A stretch of 64,000 nucleotides of DNA from Pacificoceanicola sp048553275 (GCF_048553275.1 NZ_JBLZMW010000012.1:62001-126000); one strand, 5' to 3'; counted from the stretch's first letter, positions 26,008 to 34,578 are shown. Notes: generated by a model from the letters alone, not told the origin. A program made the numbers and translations.

Positions 26008-26480
26008 ACCCTCTTGCTTTGTTGGTCGAGGATGAAAGTCCAAAGCTTGCCCATATAAGGAAGTTCGTTCGCGAGAGCTTCTCCAACATTAGCGTTGTCG
26101 ATGCGCGTTCTGTTTCTTCTGCACTTGAAGCCATCGAAACCGAAGACTTTGACTTCATGCTTCTCGACATGTCTTTGCCCACGTTTGATGTTGGACAGGG
26201 AGAACAAGGGGGACGCCCGCAGGGATTTGGTGGAATTGAGATTTTGCGACATTTGGAGATGTCCGGAACCAACCTTCAAACAATAGTCTTGACTGGATAC
26301 GAGGCGTTTCCTGATGAAACTGGCGAACTTATCGGGCTGGAGACTTTGCGAAACCGAATGATGGACGAATTTCCTCTTACAGTCCGACAAGTAGTCCATT
26401 TTAGTTCTTCACTTGAAGGTTGGAAAGTTTCGCTCAGAGACGGTATCTCCTCAATTCTTGGAAGCAGAAAATATGGTTAA
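26004..26480 (+). CDS. dtcB: stand-alone receiver protein, DtcB-like
   Basis: 158 residues forming one response-regulator receiver domain. The acidic pair is E9/D10 (LLVEDESPK), the predicted phosphorylated residue is D55 (FMLLDMSLP) and the switch threonine is T97 (IVLTGYE). The conserved lysine expected near residue 134 is absent; the site reads HFSSSLEGW. There is no output domain. In Detocs, DtcB acts as a phosphate sink that keeps the effector off in healthy cells. It overlaps dtcA by 4 bases and dtcC by 8, so the three are translated together. Confidence 0.87.
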   Translation: MNPLALLVEDESPKLAHIRKFVRESFSNISVVDARSVSSALEAIETEDFDFMLLDMSLPTFDVGQGEQGGRPQGFGGIEILRHLEMSGTNLQTIVLTGYEAFPDETGELIGLETLRNRMMDEFPLTVRQVVHFSSSLEGWKVSLRDGISSILGSRKYG

Positions 26481-27702
26481 AATCCTAATCGTCGACGATC
26501 ACCCGACTAGATACAAAGCGGTCACCAGTGGTCTTATTGAGATTGGTGTCGAACGAAGTGACATAAAGTTCCTTTCGTCTTCGGGTGAAGCTTTGGACGA
26601 GCTGACATCTAACAAGTATGATCTTCTGGTCCTAGATATTCTAATTCCCAAGTGGCCAGACTTAGACGCGGACAAAGATAATTCATCCGATCTTTTATTC
26701 GCCATCCAAAACCAAACTGAAATGCACAGACCTGATTATATAGTCGGCATAACGGCGGACCTCAGTGCCGCAGACGGTTCACTTCAAGAATTCGAAAAGA
26801 ACACATGGACCGTAATACAATACTCCCCCACAGATGATGCTTGGATCAAGAAGATCCATAACTGCGTAAAGTACTTGCTGAAACGCTCGGAAGGAAACAG
26901 CGGCTTAAGCCGTGAATACGGATGTGACCTCGCAATAGTATGCGCCCTTAAAGAACCGGAACTCGAACAAGTTGTCCGACTTCCATGGAATTGGGAAGCT
27001 TCTCAACCGCTGGACGATGTCACATTTTATCGGAAGGGCACCATCAAGCTTGAGAAGAGGCAATACAGTGTGGCTGCCGTCCATGCATCTCGAATGGGAA
27101 TGGTATCTTCTGCAGTTCTTGCGAGCAAAGTGATCGACAGACTACGTCCTAGGGTCTTGGCTATGACGGGCATCTGTGCAACTCACAAAAGAAAGGCCAA
27201 CTTAGGAGACGTCATTGTCGCCGATCCAGCTTGGGACTTTCAGAGTGGGAAGCTCAAGATTGAGAAGAAAAAGCCAGTAATGGAGTTCAGCCCGCACCAC
27301 ATTCCGCTCTCTGCTTTTTTGCGCGGTAGAATGGAGCAGATGACTGGGGATGTTTCAATGGTTGCTGACATTGTTGGCGAATTTGGCTCCGATGCGCCTC
27401 CCGGTTTTAAGCTGCGCATTGGTCCTGTCGCATCAGGGGCTGCTGTTTTGGCTGACGGCCACGTGATAGAAGAGATAAGACAATTTCAGAATCGTGATGT
27501 TGTTGGGCTTGAGATGGAAATCTACGGTTTATATGCGGCGGCCCAACAGGCCTCATCGCCGCAGCCAAGATTTTTGGCAATAAAGGGTGTTTGCGACTTC
27601 GCTGACCCAGACAAACATGATGGAGCGCAGCGCTTTGCATCGTTTGCAAGTGCGCAAGTTTTGAAGCGATATGTGGAAAGCTACGCTGAAGATTTGTTCT
27701 GA
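26473..27702 (+). CDS. dtcC: receiver-PNP fusion effector, DtcC-like (predicted ATP nucleosidase)
   Basis: 409 residues from the ATG at 26,473, chosen because the receiver domain starts there (MVKILIVDDHPTRY). The receiver spans residues 1 to about 145 with D8/D9, phosphoacceptor D55 (LLVLDILIP) and T94; as in the preceding gene the conserved lysine is missing (QYSPTDDAW). A purine nucleoside phosphorylase-like domain follows from residue 151 (CDLAIVCALKEPELE), with MTGICA, the ribose-binding E347-M348-E349 (VGLEMEIYG) and the catalytic aspartate D375 in KGVCDFAD. In Detocs the phosphorylated effector cleaves ATP to adenine and ribose triphosphate and stops phage growth. Substrate here is inferred from that family. 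Confidence 0.9.
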   Translation: MVKILIVDDHPTRYKAVTSGLIEIGVERSDIKFLSSSGEALDELTSNKYDLLVLDILIPKWPDLDADKDNSSDLLFAIQNQTEMHRPDYIVGITADLSAADGSLQEFEKNTWTVIQYSPTDDAWIKKIHNCVKYLLKRSEGNSGLSREYGCDLAIVCALKEPELEQVVRLPWNWEASQPLDDVTFYRKGTIKLEKRQYSVAAVHASRMGMVSSAVLASKVIDRLRPRVLAMTGICATHKRKANLGDVIVADPAWDFQSGKLKIEKKKPVMEFSPHHIPLSAFLRGRMEQMTGDVSMVADIVGEFGSDAPPGFKLRIGPVASGAAVLADGHVIEEIRQFQNRDVVGLEMEIYGLYAAAQQASSPQPRFLAIKGVCDFADPDKHDGAQRFASFASAQVLKRYVESYAEDLF

Positions 27703-28362
27703 ATCTTGTGGCGGCTCGGGAAGGCCGTCCTAAACCTTTCTGCTTGGCGAATCTTGATAAAAGGACTTCCGCCGGTATCTCGCTCCCACACAATCTCCGT
27801 GGTGTGGAGGCGTCTCCCTCACTAGCGACTCAATGTGGTTTTAGCAATATCCCGAGAACTGGGCGAATTGGAGAAACGGGCATTCAGCTTTCTGTGACAA
27901 CTGCGGATTTTATCCAACTGACACACCGCTCATCTGAGTCAAAATCTTTGGTTGTATCGAAAGTCTAGTTCGACGGCCGCACCGCAGCGGCGACATGTGT
28001 CGGTGAACGGCAACTATGGGCCATAAGCTACCAAAATCCTCAAAACTTAATTTGCCTGTCCAAAACCTGCTGCTTTACCAACAGAGTGAATGCGAAAGCG
28101 AAACCGCGCTGTAAAAGCCGCTTCTGGATGCAATCTGTTCTCGTTCGATGTCCGCAGCCACAACAACCTACCCCATGCAAGTCAAAATTTAACATGCGTT
28201 TTTGCTTCGGAAAAGCAAACGAGCAAGTTTCTGTCTCAATTTCAACCGGCAACTGCGGCCTGCTCGGCCATGGGATCCTGTGGTACATGTTGACCTACAA
28301 ACAAAAACGGACCACAATATCACCTTAAGCGCATGATAAAGAATGAAAAAATGAAATTGAGA
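27703..28362. other. 660-bp non-coding right end of the island
   Basis: Several short frames are open, but none is supported by a ribosome site or a recognisable product. The stretch contains the block CCTGTGGTACATG (28,277-28,289) and ACGGACCACA (28,307-28,316), which repeat sequences next to attL. Confidence 0.5.
28277..28317. repeat. right-end copy of the integrase-proximal repeat
   Basis: CCTGTGGTACATG at 28,277-28,289 is identical to 17,824-17,836, and ACGGACCACA at 28,307-28,316 to 17,837-17,846. On the left the two blocks are adjacent; on the right they are 17 bp apart. The copy lies 74-107 bp inside attR, suggesting integrase arm-type sites. Confidence 0.6.
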
Positions 28363-28384
28363 TCGAATCCCTGTCTCTCCGCCA
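28363..28384 (+). repeat. attR: 22-bp direct repeat of the tRNA-Ser 3' end
   Basis: Exact copy of 17,749-17,770. No tRNA body precedes it, so this is the displaced attachment copy, not a second tRNA gene. Confidence 0.93.
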
Positions 28385-28746
28385 CAAATATCAAGCCACC
28401 AAGTGCAAACGCAGCTACAGGCGCGGGATTTCCTGCGTCCTTCTGAAGACTTCGCGTATCGCGCCGCCTGTCTTTCGCAAAGCGCATGTCGGTGCTGTTT
28501 CCGCGGCTTGAGCTGCCCGGTTTGTAACCGATACCCGAGCGGTTTGATCGGACCTTGGACCGGCGGTTGTGGGTCCGGTTCTGCGGTGCGGACAGTTTTC
28601 ATACGGCGAAAGTCTTGACGTCGGGCTACACGTTCGGGTTGATAAGCGGCGCCGATAAATTGTTTGGTTGGCGCATCTTACTGACAGCGGCTGTCGACGG
28701 TCTTTCGGCCCTTTGACAACCGGGACTTACAAAGGCTCTGACATTC
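28385..28746. other. 362-bp non-coding stretch after attR
   Basis: Base composition returns to the GC-rich core type. No gene, RNA or repeat was recognised. It should hold the promoter of the exported protein gene; AAAGG precedes the ATG at 28,747. Confidence 0.45.
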
Positions 28747-30810
28747 ATGAAGAAAACCTCTCGACTCGCGGCGTTCCTATGCGGGCTGCTCTTGACGAAC
28801 GGCGCGTCCGCCCCGGCGCATGCACAGGAAGAATTCCTGCTCGAGGCCGGCAAGGCTGTTGTCGTGTTCGGCATCAAGCAGCTGGCCTCCGCCGCCTACG
28901 ATTCCTCGTGCCGGAATGGCGCCTCCACCCGACCGGCCGAGGATGCCGGCGGCGATCTGATCTGCATGGCGGTCGGCTCAGCGCTTGGAAAGAGCGAGGA
29001 GGAATTCCGCCGCGACATGCGGGCCGGGCTGGAAAATCTCAATGCCGGGATCGCCCGTATCGAAGAACGGCTCGATGAGCTGAAAGCCGGGCAGGCCGCC
29101 TTGCAGGACGCGATTGGCGTGGTGGCGATGGCCGTGGACCTAATCCCGGCGGAAACCGAGGCCCATCGCAATCTGGTTAAAATCCGGGCCGCCTGGCGCG
29201 ACCAGTTCAAAGGGTTTCTGAACGGCTCGCGCGATTTCAATGCCGAGCGCTCGGTGGCCTTTGCCAGGGAGTTGGTCTTTGCATCGCGGATCGCACAGAG
29301 CCTGTCGTTGCTCAATGAAACGCTGGTCGGGCGTGCGGCGGGGGACAAGCCACCGCTGATCGAACAGCAATTCAACCACCTGATGGCCAAGCTGGCGCTG
29401 AAGGAGGATGTGGATCTCGATACGGCCTATCTTCTGTTCAGCTCGATCATGGAGTCGCTGCAGCTGGAGCAGGCGCGCGGCGAGATCATGTATGCCTGGG
29501 CCGCCGCGATCCTGGAGGCACATTGCGCCGAAACCGGCGATTGCGCCGCTGCGCGGGATCTGCCCCACACGACCGAAGAATTCCGGGTTACGGCACTGCG
29601 GCACCGGGTGGAACAGCTGACGATGTTCAACCGCCTCGTCGAGCGCATGGTGCTGGCGCGCAGCGATCTGCATAGCCTGGAGGCCAACTTCCTGCATCAT
29701 GACGCCGAGCTTCTGTTTGCATCGGCCGATCTGTTTACCGCGATCCAGCTGCGCGAAGGCTTCGGCATTCGTGGCCGGGTGATTTCCGCTGGCTCCGCCT
29801 TTGACGGCACGGTGACCATCGGTGGCCGGGTGCTGTCTGCCGGCAAGCCCACACGCCAGCAGGACCCGCGCAAGCCGGTCATGCCACCGCGCCTCAATGG
29901 CTCCACACAGCAGATCGACTGGTGGACCAAACCGGCCAACGCGGTGGTATATGACACCGTGCATTTCACCGACAGCTGGACAACGTATGACATCGCCGAC
30001 AGCAGTTTTTCCCTCGGCAGCCATGCGGTCACGACCGCTCTGCCCTGGGTCAACGGTCCGGTGGAGGTGCGCCGTATCGACCTGTCGACCGGGCGGGTCG
30101 CGACAGACGACTCGCTGGCGGAAAATGTCGTCGAGTTCGGCAGTTTCCTCGCCATTGCGCGCGCCGGCGGCGCTTATGCCATGATGCACGAAGCCTGGGA
30201 TGTAGGCCGCCAGGACTCGCCCGCCTATGCAAAAGGCACCAACACAGCCCCGCAGTTGAGCCAGCTACACGATGGCATGGTGGTCTACGCGTCGAAGTCC
30301 GTCCGCGACACCTCGGCGCGCGTAGATTCGGTCGAGCGCAACCGTGAGATCAAACGCATCCGAAACGTGACTTTCGCGGACGGGGGCACGGTTACGGTGC
30401 ATATGAAATCGACCCCGCCGGGGATGCTCTATCCCGGCGCGCAGGAAGATGAGATCAACGCGGATGCTCCGCTGAATGGCGCGCTGAATTACTTCACCGA
30501 CTACAAACAGGATGTGTTCAAACTTGCCTCAAGCCGGTTTTCTCTTCACACTTCGCTGCTGTTTATCCGCGACCGGGGATATAACGGGTTCTACTGGGAT
30601 GTGAGCAAGGAGCCGACAAGCCCGACTGCGGGTGCGGTGACGATGGCGCCGGTGGAAACCCGGAGCTTTCAAGTCTCGGACGGCGAAGAACTCCGCGTCA
30701 AACTGGCAAGCCGCGTCAACTTTGAAATCGCCACGTCGGGCTTCGATGCCACGAGATACCGGTTCTTCACCGGGATCGCGCCGACCGAGGTCTACGTGAC
30801 GCGCGAGTGA
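28747..30810 (+). CDS. large exported protein of unknown function
   Basis: 687 residues with a clear signal peptide (KKTSRLAAFLCGLLLTNG..., cleavage probably after AHA, residue 26). Residues about 80-130 are predicted helical and coiled-coil-like (MRAGLENLNAGIARIEERL, DELKAGQAALQ), followed by more helices to about residue 335. The second half is richer in beta strands and aromatic residues (DWWTKPANAVVYDTVHFTD, YNGFYWDVSKEP). There is one early cysteine pair and a few later ones. I do not recognise the family. A helical bundle with coiled coil followed by a beta-rich part is seen in several secreted toxins and pore formers, but that is only a shape resemblance. It is GC-rich and lies between attR and an IS remnant. 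Confidence 0.85.
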   Translation: MKKTSRLAAFLCGLLLTNGASAPAHAQEEFLLEAGKAVVVFGIKQLASAAYDSSCRNGASTRPAEDAGGDLICMAVGSALGKSEEEFRRDMRAGLENLNAGIARIEERLDELKAGQAALQDAIGVVAMAVDLIPAETEAHRNLVKIRAAWRDQFKGFLNGSRDFNAERSVAFARELVFASRIAQSLSLLNETLVGRAAGDKPPLIEQQFNHLMAKLALKEDVDLDTAYLLFSSIMESLQLEQARGEIMYAWAAAILEAHCAETGDCAAARDLPHTTEEFRVTALRHRVEQLTMFNRLVERMVLARSDLHSLEANFLHHDAELLFASADLFTAIQLREGFGIRGRVISAGSAFDGTVTIGGRVLSAGKPTRQQDPRKPVMPPRLNGSTQQIDWWTKPANAVVYDTVHFTDSWTTYDIADSSFSLGSHAVTTALPWVNGPVEVRRIDLSTGRVATDDSLAENVVEFGSFLAIARAGGAYAMMHEAWDVGRQDSPAYAKGTNTAPQLSQLHDGMVVYASKSVRDTSARVDSVERNREIKRIRNVTFADGGTVTVHMKSTPPGMLYPGAQEDEINADAPLNGALNYFTDYKQDVFKLASSRFSLHTSLLFIRDRGYNGFYWDVSKEPTSPTAGAVTMAPVETRSFQVSDGEELRVKLASRVNFEIATSGFDATRYRFFTGIAPTEVYVTRE

Positions 30811-31059
30811 GGTCACAAAGCGCAGAGCCTGTCCGGCGCATCCGAGGCGCGCCGGGCAGATACTTGCGGGGGCAGCGCTCGGCCCTCCCCGGCTCACAGC
30901 GTCCGCATGTCCCCTCGCGCAGCGCCGCGCGGGCATCGGCCAGAACCGGAACCGAAGGATCGGTGGTTCCACAGCTGCCGTGCGCAAACCAAGACCGGCG
31001 GCACAGAACGCCGGGGCGCACGCCGACATCACCAAGACCGCAACAGCGCCGCCCTTGGG

Positions 31060-31767
31060 CCGTTGTCCAGGCGTAATGCCGCATCCAGAGGTGCACGCAA
31101 GTGAGCAGAGCGGCGGTGAGTCCGGGTCGGCCGGATTTCTCCTGCCGCGTCGTGATATTCCAGAAGTGTTTGATATTGTGTGAGGAACGCTCATTCAGGT
31201 TGCGCTGGCGGTCGATGGCGGGATCGACCGGGTGCTGACCCTTCCCGTCTCGCCGCGTCGGGACATGGCACCCTGCGCCGCCCGCCGCGATCAAATCGAG
31301 GATCGCGCGGGCGTCATATTCCCGGTGCGCGACGCCATCACCGGGAGCGGAATTCGCCGCGAGCAGTGTCGCGACCGCGGCCTTCCCCGGCGACTGCGTG
31401 TTCGTCAGAGGCACTCCGCGAGCGTTGATCTTGGCGCCCAGTCCGCGACGAGATCGGCCAATGGTGTGGACCGCCCCCTTTTGGAGTGACCTTACGCTGT
31501 GCCCGGATATCGGACCGTCGATGAACGCCATCCTGTCGCGGGATTTTCTGGTAAGCGTTTGAAAGGTCTGGTCTCAAGCGCTCGTCTTGGCCCACTTGCA
31601 GACCGTTGTGCAGGGACCGTAGCGCCCGGCAGGACCCGCCACGGGGACGCGGTCCTGTGCAGCCGGAAAATCGCGTTCAGACGCCGCCCTTTCCACACCG
31701 CGCCGCGTCTTCGGCAAAAGGGCTGGATCAGCCCCCGTTCAACATCCGACAAATCGAACCGTGCCAT
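31060..31767 (-). pseudogene. IS5-family transposase remnant
   Basis: The N-terminal part from 31,767 reads MARFDLSDVERGLIQPF...KGRRLNAIFRLHRTASPWR, matching the typical IS5-type start (helical domain before the DDE core). The frame then shifts, and the C-terminal part (31,531 to about 31,063) reads HTIGRSRRGLGAKINA, AHREYDARAILDLI, RQRNLNERSSHNIKHF and HLWMRHY, the degraded DDE/tail region. The DRAYD-type aspartate motif is altered (HREYD). The gene is broken by frameshift and substitutions and cannot be active. Terminal inverted repeats were not identified. Confidence 0.75.
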
Positions 31768-32043
31768 CATGGTCGCCTGCCTGGGGACAGCGAATCGGAC
31801 ATCCGTCCGCCAGTGGCTCCCGTGAAAAGCCACGCATCCTAAGCGATCCCGAAGGCTCCATGGCTCTGGCGCACGGAGCATTGCGGCATTTGTGAGTGCC
31901 GCGGACGGCCCCGCGCGGCGTGACGCAGCCCCGGACCTGATCCGAGGCCTCATCGCAAACCACATTGTCTTTGCGCAGGGAAACAACGCGCCCCGCTCCG
32001 CGACACAGCGACTTCATGGCCACACAAGGCCAAGCGCCTTCCC

Positions 32044-32652
32044 TTAGGCCGCGACCAACCCTTCGTCATAGGCTGCGGCTGCCTGCCAGGACGGATGCGC
32101 CATGCAGCGGTCGATCCACGCCTGAACACAGGCCTGCTTTGGTGCAAAGTGCCGCATCCACACGAACGGCGACGCCAGCAACAGATCCGCAGCCGAAAAA
32201 CGCTCGCCCATCAGGTAGGGTTGATCCTCCAAAGCCGTAATCAGCACTGCCGCCATTTCGGTCGGTCCACGAAACGACACCTGGTGCATCGGCCCCGGAT
32301 CGCCGGAGACGGCTGCCACGATCACCGGCTCCATCACGTTGCCGTAATAGGCCATCCATGACAGGAACCGCCCATAATCCGGCGTCCCCTGCACCGGCGC
32401 CATGCCCGCCTCCGGAAACAGCATGCACAGATGGATCATGATCGCGTTACTCTCGCGGATCGGCACACCATCATGCACCAGAAGGGGCACCTTGCCCTCC
32501 GGATGCGGGTTTTCCGGGTCGATCCGGCCACTGCCATCGGCGCGCTTGACGTCGACAGCGCGGACCTCGACCGCGTCGCGGGCATCAAGCGCTTCCAGCA
32601 GTTGAATGATCCGTGTCGAGCGGCTTGCGGGGGCGTGGTACAGGGTAAGCAT
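32044..32652 (-). CDS. glutathione S-transferase family protein
   Basis: 202 residues. The N-terminal thioredoxin-like domain starts MLTLYHAPASRSTRIIQLLEAL (Ser10-region catalytic position) and contains the glutathione-binding motif GKVPLLVHDGVPIRESNAI (cis-Pro and ES). The helical C-terminal domain has LMGERFSAADLLLASPF, the N-capping box motif of GSTs. It is cytosolic; substrate unknown. It lies just downstream of the 2OG oxygenase gene on the same strand, with 60 bp between them. Confidence 0.92.
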   Translation of the reverse strand: MLTLYHAPASRSTRIIQLLEALDARDAVEVRAVDVKRADGSGRIDPENPHPEGKVPLLVHDGVPIRESNAIMIHLCMLFPEAGMAPVQGTPDYGRFLSWMAYYGNVMEPVIVAAVSGDPGPMHQVSFRGPTEMAAVLITALEDQPYLMGERFSAADLLLASPFVWMRHFAPKQACVQAWIDRCMAHPSWQAAAAYDEGLVAA

Positions 32653-32712
32653 TGGAGGGATTCCTTATGGTGTGTTCACCTGTTCCTACCCCGGCTCTCC
32701 TGTCAGTTTTCG

Positions 32713-33609
32713 TCAGGAGGGTTTCTTGAGGTGCAGATACGTCTCGTTGAACCGCTTCTCCAGATGCTCGCCCGCGTGGATCACCCGGCCCGATCCCATC
32801 GGCGCGACATTGGTTTCCCAATTGGGATTGAAGAACAGCGGCACCGAGATACGCTCCTCAGCCGTGCCACGCACCCGGTGCAGCGTCGCCTTTACCCGAC
32901 CGCCCGTCCACATCTCCAGCATTTCTCCGAAATTGATGACGAACTCGCCGGGCCCGGCCTCGATGCCGATCCATGCGCCGTCGCGGCCCAAAACCTCCAA
33001 CCCGGCCACGCCATCGGTCCCAAGGAGCGTCAGACAGCCGTAGTCGGTATGGGCGGCAATGCCGAAATCCTTCTCCCCGGCCCAATCCGGACGCGGCGGG
33101 TAATAATTCCCCCGTAGCAGCGCCATCGGCCGGTCAAAACGATCGTCGAAAAACCCGCGCTCCTCGCCAATCGCCTCGGAAATTCCACGCAGCAGCCCCA
33201 TCGCCACCCCCAACGCATCGCGGTAATAGGCCTCGATCACGGAGCGAAACCCCTCGGGCCGCAACGGCCAGAGGTTGGGCGCATAGACAGCGCGATCCGA
33301 CCCCGGCACCGCGAACCCGCAGTCGAAAACCTGCTTGTAATCGGGGTTGGCCTCAGGATCGACCTGCTCAGAGCCGGCCGCACCCCATCCCCGGTTCGAC
33401 CCGGTCCGCGCCATGTCCACCGCCTGTTTTTCCGCCAGCGGCAGCGCGAAAAATGCACGATAGGCCGCAAGCACAAACCGCATGCGCGCCGCGCCAATGC
33501 CGGTGTTGTGAACGGTCAGAAAGCCGATCTCCTCGACCCCTTCGCGCAACGCGGCAAGGGTCTGCGGATCACGCATCGCAATCTTGGCGGCATCCAGTCT
33601 CGGTATCAT
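32713..33609 (-). CDS. isopenicillin N synthase-like 2OG-Fe(II) dioxygenase
   Basis: 298 residues from the ATG at 33,609 (GAGAGG 7 bases upstream). The N-terminal DIOX_N domain (EEIGFLTVHNTGIG) is followed by the double-stranded beta helix. Iron ligands are H and D in AAHTDYGCLTLL and H in LHRVRGT; 2-oxoglutarate is bound by R and S in RISVPLFFNPN. The family oxidises small molecules with O2; the substrate is not predictable here. It is divergent from tpiA, with about 115 bp between the starts. Confidence 0.92.
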   Translation of the reverse strand: MIPRLDAAKIAMRDPQTLAALREGVEEIGFLTVHNTGIGAARMRFVLAAYRAFFALPLAEKQAVDMARTGSNRGWGAAGSEQVDPEANPDYKQVFDCGFAVPGSDRAVYAPNLWPLRPEGFRSVIEAYYRDALGVAMGLLRGISEAIGEERGFFDDRFDRPMALLRGNYYPPRPDWAGEKDFGIAAHTDYGCLTLLGTDGVAGLEVLGRDGAWIGIEAGPGEFVINFGEMLEMWTGGRVKATLHRVRGTAEERISVPLFFNPNWETNVAPMGSGRVIHAGEHLEKRFNETYLHLKKPS

Positions 33610-33725
33610 CTCGGCACCTCTCGACCTCTGCTTTTCCTTGTCATCTCGCCGCGCCGGGCGCAAGCGGCCTTGACGCCGCGTCCCGCCGCGCGATGATGCA
33701 GGCAAACCTTTGAAAGGAAAACGAC

Positions 33726-34469
33726 ATGAGACGCAAACTCGCCGCAGGCAACTGGAAAATGAACGGAACGCGCGCCGCGCTGAGCGAGATCGCAGCAATG
33801 GCAGAGGCTGCCAAAGGCGCAGCCGAGGTGCTGATCTGCCCGCCCGCCACCCTGATCGCAGAGGCCGCTGGAGCCAACACCGGCGTCGCCATCGGCGGAC
33901 AGGACTGCCATGCGGAGGCCAAGGGCGCACACACCGGCGACCTCTCCGCCGATATGCTCAAGGACGCGGGCGCGAGCCATGTGATCCTCGGCCATTCCGA
34001 ACGCCGCGAGGATCACGATGAACACGACGACCATGTGCGCGCCAAGACCCGCGCCGCCTGGGAGGCGGGCCTCGTGGTGGTGCTGTGCTGCGGCGAAACC
34101 CTGGCTGAACGCGAGGCACAAAACACGCTCGACATTATCGGCGGACAGCTGGCCGGCTCCATCCCGGACGGCGCCACCGGCCACAATCTCGTGGTCGCCT
34201 ATGAGCCGATCTGGGCCATCGGCACCGGCAAGGTCCCCACCACCGACCAGATCGGCGAAGTCCATGACTTCATCCGCGCCCGCCTCGAAAAACGCTTTGG
34301 CGAAGGCGTCGGCCGTTCGGTCCGCCTGCTTTATGGCGGCTCGGTCAAACCCGCCAACGCCACGGAGATCTTCGCCGTCTCCAACGTCGACGGCGCGCTT
34401 GTCGGCGGTGCCTCGCTGAAGGCCGCAGATTTCGTGCCGATCATTGAAGCCCTGAACGCCAGCGCCTGA
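33726..34469 (+). CDS. tpiA: triosephosphate isomerase
   Basis: 247 residues, normal TIM length. Catalytic residues are visible: Lys in AAGNWKMNGT, His in VILGHSERR, Glu in VVAYEPIWAIGTGK, with the phosphate loop LYGGSVKPAN. It interconverts dihydroxyacetone phosphate and glyceraldehyde 3-phosphate. It is monocistronic here; a long imperfect hairpin repeat follows the stop. Confidence 0.98.
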   Translation: MRRKLAAGNWKMNGTRAALSEIAAMAEAAKGAAEVLICPPATLIAEAAGANTGVAIGGQDCHAEAKGAHTGDLSADMLKDAGASHVILGHSERREDHDEHDDHVRAKTRAAWEAGLVVVLCCGETLAEREAQNTLDIIGGQLAGSIPDGATGHNLVVAYEPIWAIGTGKVPTTDQIGEVHDFIRARLEKRFGEGVGRSVRLLYGGSVKPANATEIFAVSNVDGALVGGASLKAADFVPIIEALNASA

Positions 34470-34486
34470 GGCACCGTCAGCATTTT

Positions 34487-34549
34487 GGATATTTGAACAG
34501 AGAAGAAACAGGGCGCCGTGCATTGATCTTCTTCTCTGGAAAAATATCC
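34487..34549. repeat. long imperfect inverted repeat after tpiA
   Basis: GGATATTTGAACAGAGAAGA(A) at 34,487-34,507 pairs with TTCTTCTCTGGAAAAATATC(C) at 34,529-34,549 (18 of 21 positions), with a 21-base loop. A related single arm occurs at 39,508-39,530. It is a dispersed element of the type common between genes in Roseobacter genomes and may act as the tpiA terminator. Confidence 0.65.
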
Positions 34550-34578
34550 CCGCCGGAGGCATCCTCCATAAGAGAAAA

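Larger units (their letters stand above)
17749..28384. mobile_element. tRNA-Ser integrated genomic island carrying a Detocs-type operon
   Basis: The element is bounded by exact 22-bp repeats (tRNA-Ser 3' end and 28,363-28,384) and begins with a tyrosine integrase gene reading inward. It contains phage-derived fragments, a serine recombinase and the dtcABC-like operon. Base composition is visibly richer in A and T than the flanking core, most clearly from 22,240 to 28,360. No structural, conjugation or replication genes are present, so it would need outside help to move. The integrase and both att copies appear intact, so excision may still be possible. Confidence 0.92.

Noticed and set aside
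27708..27968. Small plus-strand frame (86 codons) after dtcC as a fourth operon gene
   Set aside because: It has no ribosome site or recognisable sequence and begins within a few bases of the dtcC stop in a Ser/Arg-rich random-looking frame.
28363..28384. A second tRNA-Ser at the right end of the island
   Set aside because: Only the 3' 22 bases are present; no anticodon arm or D arm precedes them. It is the attachment-site copy.
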